Origin: Fusicatenibacter sp.
GTDB lineage: Bacteria > Bacillota > Clostridia > Lachnospirales > Lachnospiraceae
Assembly: GCA_017887445.1 (NCBI GenBank)
Contig: JAGHIA010000029.1
Span: forward strand, 1-35,048
Direction: 5' to 3'
Length of the DNA stretch: 35,048 nucleotides
The notes under the pieces were generated by a model. That model was given only the letters and a program-made list of their open reading frames with translations, made no database searches and was not told the DNA's origin. A program made the translations under genes and the position numbers. Positions 15,587-23,126 of the stretch are shown in pieces (positions within the stretch are counted from its first letter, which is position 1; every line of letters begins with the position of its first letter).

Positions 15587-16489
15587 TCACACAATCAGGT
15601 TAACGATCAATCCCGCTGCCAAAGAAAACAGCATAACGTAAGCGATATACAGCAGAAAATGCCGCAAACCGAGTATGATTTTCAATGCGCCCAGGTTGGT
15701 GATCTTTGTTGCCGGGCCAGTCAGCATGAAAGAGGCGGCGCTGCCCATACTCATACCATCCCACAGCCAGCCCTGCAAAAGCGGAATCGTGCCTCCGCCG
15801 CAGGCATAAAGCGGCACGCCAATGGTAGCTGCCATCAGAACGCCCCAGGCTTCATTTCCACCGAACAGCCCGGTCATAACATCTGCAGGAACATATCGCT
15901 GAAACAGCACCGACAGAATAATACCAATGAGGAAATATAATCCCGTGGCTTTGATATTCCTCCCCAGATTTTTCAGATACCGCACCAGGATGTTTGTGTC
16001 TATATCTCTGTTTTCCGGCGGTTCAAAACCGTCAAAATTGAAAAATGTCTTTCTGCGGAAGAAAATCCGCACCAGCAGTCCTGCAGTGACACCGCACAAA
16101 AAACAGGTCACAATCCTTACGGTAAGGGCAGTCGCCCCCAGTGCGGCACTGTACAGAATCAGCTGCGGGTTCAGAAGAATCGAGGACACCATGAACGCTG
16201 CCAGCCAATCGTCCTTCATACCGCTTATGGAAAAAGAAGCGGCAATGGGAATGGTTCCATACATGCACAGCGGCGAAGCAATGCCGAGAACACTGGCAGC
16301 TACGACTCCCAGTAGTCCCAGCTTTTTCCCACCTAACGCCCGAAAAGCATTATGTATTCTGTCCTTAAAAAAGACAGAAACAGCAGACCCCAGCGCTATG
16401 CCCAATCCCCAATAGGGGACAAGCTGCTCCAGCTGGACGCTGAAATAATACCAAAGATAAACACCCTCCCGCCTTATGATTTCAAGCAT
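15587..16489 (-). CDS. DUF318 / ArsP-type permease (YraQ family)
   Basis: About 300 residues with some eight hydrophobic helices. The segments ASVLGIASPLCMYGTIPIA and GVPLYACGGGTIPLLQGW are family signatures of predicted permeases of the DUF318/ArsP_1 group, some of which export organoarsenicals or other solutes; both halves carry a Cys in a conserved loop. The start MLEIIRREG is preceded by GGGAAGG. It follows the DUF362 gene closely, apparently in the same transcript, so it probably belongs to the redox/flavin cluster. The substrate is unknown. Confidence 0.8.
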   Translation of the reverse strand: MLEIIRREGVYLWYYFSVQLEQLVPYWGLGIALGSAVSVFFKDRIHNAFRALGGKKLGLLGVVAASVLGIASPLCMYGTIPIAASFSISGMKDDWLAAFMVSSILLNPQLILYSAALGATALTVRIVTCFLCGVTAGLLVRIFFRRKTFFNFDGFEPPENRDIDTNILVRYLKNLGRNIKATGLYFLIGIILSVLFQRYVPADVMTGLFGGNEAWGVLMAATIGVPLYACGGGTIPLLQGWLWDGMSMGSAASFMLTGPATKITNLGALKIILGLRHFLLYIAYVMLFSLAAGLIVNLIV

Positions 16490-16623
16490 AAAACCTTCCC
16501 TTCTATAACAGCCGGTAAGAGCCATCCGGGCGCATAATAAAACTCATTTAGTTCCTCAGAATCAAACCGTTTCATCATTTCATCCATGTCCCGCGCCAGA
16601 GCATACTCCTCCAGCCTATTCAT
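16474..16623 (-). CDS. Possible small protein between DUF362 and permease genes
   Basis: A 49-residue reading frame, MNRLEEYALARDMDEMMKRF…, that overlaps the end of the DUF362 gene by 8 bp and the start of the permease by 16 bp. The amphipathic start and the tight overlaps on both sides suggest real translation coupling, but no family is recognised, and it could equally be the remains of a longer protein. Confidence 0.35.
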   Translation of the reverse strand: MNRLEEYALARDMDEMMKRFDSEELNEFYYAPGWLLPAVIEGKVLCLKS

Positions 16624-17623
16624 CAATGGAGGCCAGCTGGTACTCCCGGCTTCCAAGGCCGATTTTTTCCGCCTGCTCCAAAGTGTGCAATCCATTTCGG
16701 GATTCCATACGATTGACGAGAGAGCCGCCGTCCTCTGCGGCATAAACCAGGTCAATACACGCCTGGTCTACCGCCACCGGGTCATAGGAGGCCAGGATGC
16801 CGATGTCGTGCATATCCGGCTCCGCGGGATTGCCGTCACAGTCACAGTCCACGCTCAGACGGTTCATCACATTGATATAGAGAATATTTCCGTCCAAAGC
16901 ATCCACAACAGATTTTCCGGCTTCTGCCATGGACTCCAGAAATGCGTCCTGTTCGCCGCTCCACATGCTTCCTCCGGTTCCGCCGCTGTGGATATGGGCT
17001 TTTCCCTCTGAGGAAGCAATTCCAATGGAGATGTTTTTGATCGCTCCGCCATAGCCTGCCATTGCATGCCCTTTAAAATGGGAAAGAACCACATAATAGT
17101 CATAGTTTTCAAAATGGGAACCGACATAGTTCTCGGTCAGGTTGTCACCGCCCACCACCGGCAGCGTGATAGATCCTTCCTCGTCCATAATGTCCACATC
17201 AGCAATCGCCGTATAGCCATGATCCTCAGCTACCTGATAATGCATTGCGGTGTTGGCGCGGGAGCCACCGTAAGCCGTGTTGCACTCCACAATCGTCGCC
17301 TCCAGCGACTGTACCAGCTCCCCGATCAAATCGGTACGCAGGTAGTTGCTGCCGGGTTCACCGGTAGACAGCTTTACCGCCACATTTCCGGCGGGGGAAG
17401 CTTCCAGCGCTTCATAAATGGCCATCAACCCTTCGGAACTGATATCCGTCGTCATGTAGACCACGGGAACAGTTCCATCCGTTGTAGGTTCTTCGCTGGG
17501 CATTGAACTGGATTCCTCTTCATCCTCCGTCTCAGACGGTGTTGGCTCTGTTTGGCTGCAGCCAGCCAGACAAACCACGACAAGAAAAACAGTCATTAAA
17601 ATAGAATGCGCCTTCTTGTTCAT
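16616..17623 (-). CDS. DUF362-domain lipoprotein
   Basis: A 335-residue exported protein. The N-terminus is a lipoprotein signal (MNKKAHSILMTVFLVVVCLAGC), with lipobox LAGC and the lipidated Cys at 22, followed by a Glu/Ser/Pro-rich linker. From about residue 50 the DUF362 domain starts (VPVVYMTTDIS), with SHFKGHAMAGYGGAIKNISIG as the family hallmark. Related proteins often carry Fe-S clusters; no ferredoxin motif is present here, only the pair CDCDG. It sits 95 bp after the DUF4405 haem membrane protein and may exchange electrons or a cofactor with it outside the membrane. The molecular function is unknown. Confidence 0.8.
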   Translation of the reverse strand: MNKKAHSILMTVFLVVVCLAGCSQTEPTPSETEDEEESSSMPSEEPTTDGTVPVVYMTTDISSEGLMAIYEALEASPAGNVAVKLSTGEPGSNYLRTDLIGELVQSLEATIVECNTAYGGSRANTAMHYQVAEDHGYTAIADVDIMDEEGSITLPVVGGDNLTENYVGSHFENYDYYVVLSHFKGHAMAGYGGAIKNISIGIASSEGKAHIHSGGTGGSMWSGEQDAFLESMAEAGKSVVDALDGNILYINVMNRLSVDCDCDGNPAEPDMHDIGILASYDPVAVDQACIDLVYAAEDGGSLVNRMESRNGLHTLEQAEKIGLGSREYQLASIDE

Positions 17624-17718
17624 TGGGTACTCCTTTCTGCGCCATGCGCTGTTCTTTGCTTTATTCCATTTGTTCCAGCTCCCCGGCTGTCATTTGGATC
17701 TTCTGCCGCACAGGCTCC

Positions 17719-18402
17719 TCATCTGCTGTTTCCTCCCAGTTTCCTCACTCGTTTGGACAGATAGTGGGCAAGGAACACCCAAAGTCCCATCAGGCTGATG
17801 TAATCCAGATAGAAGGACCAAAGGGGTTCCCCATAATCCAAAAAGACAAACTCGGACTGCAGGAACAAATAAGTAGGGAAATCCCGGTCTATAAATACAA
17901 AAGCGCCGTAAACTGCAATCAGCAGGCCAATCAGAAACAGGAGCAAATTGCGGGGTTTGGATGGGGCGGTCATACCAGTTCGTTTCCTTGCCATGCCTAA
18001 AAACATATTCCAGTGCAGTCCCAGATGAACGCTCATAAGAATAAAGCCCCAATAGGCGCCCAGGATATGCAATCTTCTGGCCAGCGCCATTCCTCCGTCA
18101 ATGGGTAAAAACGCGAATACATGACGGGACATCACAATGCCGCTGTACATCTGTGCCAGCATGGTGATCAGGAGCAGCGTATCCGCACAGATTTGAACTA
18201 CCCGCCTAGGCGTATACCTGCCCTTGAACAGGCTTTTGTACCAGCCGCGGTTTAAAATGTGATGTGCAAGAAACAAAACAAGCATTCCGGCTCCAGCCCA
18301 TTCGTGGGCGGCTTCACCCCAAAGCTGGTACCCCATCAAAAACAACAGGGCCAGCGTCATCAACACATCTACGATGATTTTTATGATGGCGGTTGGCTTC
18401 AT
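17719..18402 (-). CDS. DUF4405 cytochrome b-like membrane protein
   Basis: A 227-residue protein with about five transmembrane helices. Histidines lie at regular positions within helices (HEWAGAGMLVLFLAHHIL; RRLHILGAYWGFILMSVHLGLHW), as expected for a b-type haem membrane protein of the DUF4405 group. It probably shuttles electrons across the membrane. It lies between the CMD-cupin fusion and the DUF362 lipoprotein and is likely co-transcribed with both; a soluble flavodoxin and flavin reductase are encoded in the same locus upstream. Confidence 0.8.
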   Translation of the reverse strand: MKPTAIIKIIVDVLMTLALLFLMGYQLWGEAAHEWAGAGMLVLFLAHHILNRGWYKSLFKGRYTPRRVVQICADTLLLITMLAQMYSGIVMSRHVFAFLPIDGGMALARRLHILGAYWGFILMSVHLGLHWNMFLGMARKRTGMTAPSKPRNLLLFLIGLLIAVYGAFVFIDRDFPTYLFLQSEFVFLDYGEPLWSFYLDYISLMGLWVFLAHYLSKRVRKLGGNSR

Positions 18403-18448
18403 CAGTCTAACCTCCTATCTGTCTTCCAACAAATTTTATCCGCTCTCC

Positions 18449-19189
18449 TTACGGTAAACGGTTATACTCTTCTTCAGAAACGGCCTCCAGCCATTCATTG
18501 GCAGCATTTTCTCCCGGAACCTCTACCGCCAGATGGGTGAACCAGCTGTCCTTTGCCGCGCCGTGCCAGTGCTTAACACCTGCGGGAATCACCACAGCAT
18601 CGCCAGGATGGAGTTCCTGGGCTTCTTTGCCCCATTCCTGATACCAGCCCCTGCCTTCGGTGCAGAGCAGAATCTGCCCGCCGTTTTTGTCGGCCTTGTG
18701 AATATGCCAGTTGTTGCGGCACCCCGGCTCAAAAGTCACGTTAGCAATGGGAACTCCCGATGTGGTAAGCATTTTCAGGTAGCTTTGCCCAACAAAATAC
18801 TGGGCAAAGGCGTCGTTGGGCGCTCCAAGCCCAAAGAAACCGCCACGGGATTCCTCTCCGTTTTCTGCTTCTTTCCAGACCTCCTTCGCCATGCGGAAGG
18901 CCGCCCATCCCTTGGGCCATCCGGCATAGAAAGCTGCATGGGTCAGGATTTCCGCAATTTCCTCTCTGGTGATCCCATTCTTTTTGGCTGTTTCCAAGTG
19001 ATACTGGAAAGACGAATCCACAAGCCCCTGAGACATCAACGCCACCACGGTGACAAGGGAACGATCCCTCAAGGAAAGCTTATCCTCCCGGCTCCATACC
19101 TCGCCAAACAATACATCGTCGTTCAGCTCTGCAAACTTCGGGGCAAATTCCCCTAAATCCCTACGTCCTGCTATCTGTTTTACTGCCAT
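18449..19189 (-). CDS. Carboxymuconolactone decarboxylase-like domain fused to cupin
   Basis: About 246 residues in two parts. Residues 1-110 match the CMD/AhpD-like fold (FGEVWSREDKLSLRDRSLV…, QYHLETAKKNGITREEI), but without the CxxC of true AhpD. Residues 125-235 are a cupin with the metal-binding pattern NNWHIHKADKNGGQ and the second motif PGDAVVIPAGVKHWHG. This fusion is common in Firmicute redox clusters next to aldo/keto reductases and flavodoxins. The second ATG, MAVKQIAG, is preferred because AGGAGG lies seven bases upstream. The exact reaction is unknown. Confidence 0.85.
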   Translation of the reverse strand: MAVKQIAGRRDLGEFAPKFAELNDDVLFGEVWSREDKLSLRDRSLVTVVALMSQGLVDSSFQYHLETAKKNGITREEIAEILTHAAFYAGWPKGWAAFRMAKEVWKEAENGEESRGGFFGLGAPNDAFAQYFVGQSYLKMLTTSGVPIANVTFEPGCRNNWHIHKADKNGGQILLCTEGRGWYQEWGKEAQELHPGDAVVIPAGVKHWHGAAKDSWFTHLAVEVPGENAANEWLEAVSEEEYNRLP

Positions 19190-19381
19190 TTTCATTCCTC
19201 CTACTCAGTCATATTGAACTTCCGACATTGCAAATAAGCGCATCCATCATGCCGAAACGTTCACCAATTTTATCAAATCTTTTTGATATTCCTTCCGCGC
19301 AGCTTCCTTGCAGGTCAGCAAAACCACCCGAAAGTCCATAGCGCCAAACTTTAAAAAGCGGCCGCTTCTCCCCAAGCAAAA

Positions 19382-20335
19382 TCATGCCATGGGATTTTCC
19401 CAGGAACCTCTTGTATCTACATTTGCCTCTTTCGCCAGTGTTTCCAGCTGCTCCATCTCCTCTGCGCTCAGTACAACCTGAGCTGCTTTTGCGGCATCCT
19501 CCACCTGAGAAGGCTTCGTCACACCGATGATAGGCCGGGTTCCTTTGGCAATCGCCTAGGCAATGGCTACCTGCGCAACAGTTACGCCATGTTTTTCTCC
19601 CATAGAACGCATAGCGTCTGTCAGCTTCTCCAGCTGCGGCAGAATCGGATTGTAGGTATCACCCCGCTGGCTGCCCTCCGGGAGAGGATTCTTTGTGTTG
19701 TATTTACCGCTGAGCGCTCCCTGCTCCAGCACCATATAAGCATAGAAGCCGATTCCGTTTTCCTTACAGTAATCCAGAATTCCAGCGTCCTCAGAAGAAC
19801 GGTACAGCAGGCTGTAATGGTTCTGGACGGCAGAAACGTGAACGCCCTCTTTGCTGAGGATTTCTTCGGCTCGTTTGATCTGCGCCAGATTGTGGTTGGA
19901 AACGCCCACCTGCTTTACCTTGCCGCTTTTGACCAGGGAAACCAGTCCCGGCGTCCAGCGCTCTACATCAGCGGGATTGTGAATCCAGTAGATATCAATA
20001 TAGTCCGTACCCAGGCGCTCCATGCTGGCGTCGCACAGTTCCGCCACCGGATCTGCGCCATCTCCCGCAATCTGCGGGGTGAATTTCGTAGAAAGGATCA
20101 CATCCTCGCGGGGATAGGTCTTGGCAAAAGCGCCCAGGATATCTTCAGATGCGCCCATGCCATATACCGTGGCGGTGTCCCAAAGGTTCAGTCCCTCTTT
20201 CATCGCCGTATCAAATACCGCTTTCAGATCGGCTTCTCCCAGATGGTTGCCAAATACCTGGTCGCCACCAACAGCGCCAACGCCCCAGGACCAGGTGCCA
20301 AGTGCAATTTTCGGGAATTTCTTTACGTTTTCCAT
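19382..20335 (-). pseudogene. Aldo/keto reductase interrupted by an in-frame amber codon
   Basis: The reading frame starts MENVKKFPKIALGTWSWG and runs through the AKR motifs GLNLWDTATVYGMGASE, DIYWIHNPADVERW and KVKQVGVSNHN, then stops at TAG (19556-19558) after VAQVAIA. The same frame continues without shift as AIAKGTRPIIGVTKPSQVEDAAKAAQ to a stop at 19382, giving about 317 residues, the normal AKR length. Family members usually read AIAWAIAKGT here, so the change is TGG to TAG. Everything else is intact, so the loss is recent, a sequencing error, or the codon is read through. It follows the flavodoxin in the MerR-linked redox locus. Confidence 0.8.
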
Positions 20336-20361
20336 GATAAAAGTCTCCTTTTCATTTCTTG

Positions 20362-20513
20362 TAACAATTCAGCGTTGCTGAACTATTACACATTTCGCGC
20401 TGCACAGAAACTGCAGTTCATGCAGTTCATGCAGTTTCGCGCCGCAGCCTCGGGATTTTCGCACATTCTGCGCGGAAACACCTCGCGGGACAGTGGCGGG
20501 CTGAACTGTTACG
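20362..20513. repeat. Intergenic hairpin repeat, copy 3
   Basis: Same orientation as copy 2. It begins GTAACAATTCAGC (20362-20374) and ends GCTGAACTGTTAC (20501-20513), so the terminal inverted repeats are best preserved here. The inner hairpins are present, and a ten-base unit GCAGTTCAT is duplicated in the first one. It lies between the AKR gene and the 3' flavodoxin fragment. Confidence 0.85.
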
Positions 20514-20521
20514 TTTTTTAT

Positions 20522-20768
20522 TTAGTTATTGGATATTCCATTGGCAGCCAGCCAGCTGCTCACATCATCGGGCATGCTGCTCCCGCCGGAATAGTGGATG
20601 CTTAAAGCTTCTCCCATAGCCGCATCCGGCGCCAGCTTTGCAATGGCCGTCAAACTCTGTCCGAACCGTCCGCCGCCGTGGCTGCAAAACGGAATAATGG
20701 TTTTTCCGGCAAAATCGTACTCCTCCATGAAAGAAGCAATCGGCATGGGGATGGACGCCCACCAGTTG
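20522..20768 (-). pseudogene. 3' part of the split flavodoxin gene
   Basis: The minus strand reads NWWASIPMPIASFMEEYDF, then AGKTIIPFCSHGGGRFGQS and ends SSWLAANGISNN. This is the C-terminal third of a flavodoxin of the FldA/DUF-type lipoprotein group. It has no start of its own and is cut off at codon CC(C) at 20768. The missing N-terminal part is at 29200-29654: it ends VVYLGYP, and the two halves join in frame to give LGYPNWW, the normal family sequence. Confidence 0.9.
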
Positions 20769-20879
20769 GGGAACTAAAACTTGTATCATGTAAAATATCC
20801 CTTTATTTATCAGCATTTGAACAGCATACACACTTTTTTCTATTTTTATTTATTCTCCGCTTTCTGAACATCTAATCTT

Positions 20880-22661
20880 CTACTTCATTGACAGCTTTTC
20901 CACTTTTCTTGTCAGCATTATATTCTCTTTTTTCAGGCGTTCATTTTCTTCCAATAACTTTTTTATCTCATTCCGGTAGATTTCCACCTGTTTCTCCATA
21001 CTTTTCTCGCGGACTTCCCGTTTAATCTGCGCCAATTTTCCTTGATCTATTTTTTCTCTTTCTTTATCCAGCACAGACTTTACTTCTTCATTTTTGTAAA
21101 AGAAACCCTTGGACAGTCCTGTATTTTGCGAAAGTTCAGACACTGATAGACCTTTACCTTCTGAAGATGCTCTGCGGATTTCTTCAACAGCACGTTCTAT
21201 TTTTCGTCTACTTTCCTGGCGATTTTTCTCATTCATCTTATCGTATTTTGCCATTAACAAATTTCCTCGCAGGCTGCTTTCCATCTTTGCATAATACTCC
21301 ATCGACTTTTTCACCAGTTCTTCATCCAGCAATCCGATGTGTTTCTTTACCATTTCATCCGTTTGGTAACCCATATAATCACGAATTACCTGAATTGAAG
21401 CGCCACTTCTATAAAATGCTTTACATACTTCTTTTTGATAGCCATTCCCTTTAAACACATACTCATCTGTCAATATACCAGACCTTCTGCATTGTTTCAT
21501 AATTGCATTTTGAAATCCTTCTGCCGTAAACTTTTTCCCGTTATTCAGGAAAAGCAGATTTTCCACAGATATGTGATTTCTATCCGAATATTTCAGGACA
21601 AACCAGTGCAAAACATCTGGAATCGGTATGCTTCTGGTGGTATCCGGTACCTTCATCCAGCTATTCTCATTTTCATAGTAAAAATCCGCATTTTTCAAAA
21701 GAAATAGTTGTCCCTTCTTGATACCTGTCGTAAGAAGGATGAGACTCATAATACGAAGTTTGTCTGGAAATTCTCCAAGATGGGCTGTTAACAAATCCAG
21801 TTTCTGATCCAGATTATTAATTTCCTTTACGGTCGGATAGCTCTTCTTATAATACAAGGGAATCGGATCAGAAAACTCGCCGATACAATCTGTTACCTGC
21901 AAATAATGCAAAAATGACGAAATAACCCGCAGCTTGTTATTATAACTTTCCGCTGAGATATGCTGCATAGATAATCTTTTCAAATATTCCTCTACCGAAT
22001 TACGCTCAATATCTGTTATACTCTTTTCACGTTTTCCTAAAAACCTCAAGAACTCTTTGATATAAGTATGATGAATACGGATGGTTCCTATATTTAGAGA
22101 AGTGACCCTCAAAAGATATTTTAGATATCTTTGCAGACTCTGACGATTCTCGTTAAAATGAATATCTAAAAAAGCAAAACTTTCAATGGCGTTGCTTCGG
22201 CTATATCTCTCTGACGAAATATTCAGTCTTTCCGTAAACCAGACATTCGCTTCCCAATTTATTTCCTCAGCTTTCAGAAATAATACCCTACGGCAGAAAA
22301 AGATAAATTTTTTTGGACTCAAATAAGGATTGCCATATTCTTTTTTAAGCATACAAAAATATTCCTGCTCTTGAGCAGACTCCATTTTCATAATATCTCT
22401 CATTCCGCTTTTTTCAGCATAGTAAAACAGGCACTTGAGCGGAAGCAAGTACCCGTTTCGTCTCTCTGCTTTATTTTTTATTGATTTTACAATCTCATTC
22501 AGAAGTATTTCTATCTGCATTTTGATCTTTTCGTCAAGAGTTTTTCCAAAATCCCAGTATAGGATTCTCTGTTCGGACTCTTTTTCAAAGGATCTGGCGA
22601 CAGTATCACTAAAATATTCCGGCAGATAGATTTCCTGATTCAGCGGAAGTTTTCTCTTCAT
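20880..22661 (-). CDS. Catalytically degenerate tyrosine-recombinase-like protein fused to a DUF6262/TnpC-like tail
   Basis: About 593 residues from MKRKLPLNQEIYLPEYF. The body aligns by eye with Tn554 TnpB-type tyrosine recombinases: a SAM-like core-binding domain, then the catalytic domain. The five catalytic positions all differ: Arg is Lys in TTGIKKGQL, the HxxR(H) box reads NGYQK, LGH is MGY, and the nucleophile Tyr is His in VKKHIG. The tail from about residue 490 (NRQESRRKIERAVEEIR…LSVSELSQNTGLSKGFFYKN…, then a coiled coil) resembles the separate TnpC/DUF6262 protein of Tn554 elements. It could be an architectural or regulatory partner that needs an active recombinase elsewhere. The 13 residues upstream lack a ribosome-binding site. 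Confidence 0.75.
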   Translation of the reverse strand: MKRKLPLNQEIYLPEYFSDTVARSFEKESEQRILYWDFGKTLDEKIKMQIEILLNEIVKSIKNKAERRNGYLLPLKCLFYYAEKSGMRDIMKMESAQEQEYFCMLKKEYGNPYLSPKKFIFFCRRVLFLKAEEINWEANVWFTERLNISSERYSRSNAIESFAFLDIHFNENRQSLQRYLKYLLRVTSLNIGTIRIHHTYIKEFLRFLGKREKSITDIERNSVEEYLKRLSMQHISAESYNNKLRVISSFLHYLQVTDCIGEFSDPIPLYYKKSYPTVKEINNLDQKLDLLTAHLGEFPDKLRIMSLILLTTGIKKGQLFLLKNADFYYENENSWMKVPDTTRSIPIPDVLHWFVLKYSDRNHISVENLLFLNNGKKFTAEGFQNAIMKQCRRSGILTDEYVFKGNGYQKEVCKAFYRSGASIQVIRDYMGYQTDEMVKKHIGLLDEELVKKSMEYYAKMESSLRGNLLMAKYDKMNEKNRQESRRKIERAVEEIRRASSEGKGLSVSELSQNTGLSKGFFYKNEEVKSVLDKEREKIDQGKLAQIKREVREKSMEKQVEIYRNEIKKLLEENERLKKENIMLTRKVEKLSMK

Positions 22662-22684
22662 ATCTTTTTCTTGTTTGTAAAATG

Positions 22685-23075
22685 CTATTTGACAACCCAT
22701 TGTCCTGATTTACGACTGCCAATACGCTCGATCATTCCTTTTTCTCTCAGTTCCTTTATAACTCGCCTTATTTGCCTGTCAGAACGACTCAGTTTTTGGG
22801 AAAGCTGTGCCTATGTGATATGAGAATTTTCTCTCATTGCTGATAACACTATTTCCTCTAATGAAACATCTAATAGGACATTTAATGGGCCATTTATTAG
22901 GACATTGTGATCTTTTAAAACGTTCTGCTGTCCTAAAGGCGTAAATTTTACCATAATATCTTCTAAGTGAAGCGTATATTCCGGTATTGGAACACCATGT
23001 TTTTTACAGGTTTCGCAGATTTTTTCGATTCCTCTCCCCATGTTTCCACATATCCTGCCCGGAAAAACAGTTTAC
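22685..23075 (-). pseudogene. C-terminal remnant of a Schlafen/AlbA-type ATP-binding protein
   Basis: The segment GRGIEKICETCKKHGVPIPEY then EDIMVKFTPLG is typical of the C-terminal half of AlbA_2/HATPase_c_4 transcriptional regulators. The frame closes at a TAG (22811-22813) but the same frame resumes as AQLSQKLSRSDRQIRRVIKEL…RIGSRKSGQWVVK, a winged-helix end. Upstream, FRAGYVETW is in another frame, a one-base loss near 23038, and nothing precedes it. So the gene is truncated, frameshifted and amber-interrupted. Its last codons overlap the upstream end of the recombinase-like gene. Confidence 0.8.
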
Positions 23076-23126
23076 TGGGTACAATTTAGATTATCCGTTC
23101 TACATTCATATTTCTTACTATACCGA

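Noticed and set aside
19196-19381. Short reading frame MDFRVVLLTCKEAARKEYQK… of about 30 codons
   Set aside because: Too short, no recognised family and no clear ribosome-binding site; possibly a remnant, not enough to call.
20565-20831. Overlapping frame near the 3' flavodoxin fragment
   Set aside because: It crosses the element border and is out of frame with the flavodoxin homology.
19556-22813. Amber codons as a sign of pyrrolysine or genetic-code change
   Set aside because: Only two cases, both in a decaying or nearby gene, and TAG serves as a normal stop elsewhere (for example the DUF362 gene). No pyl genes are seen.
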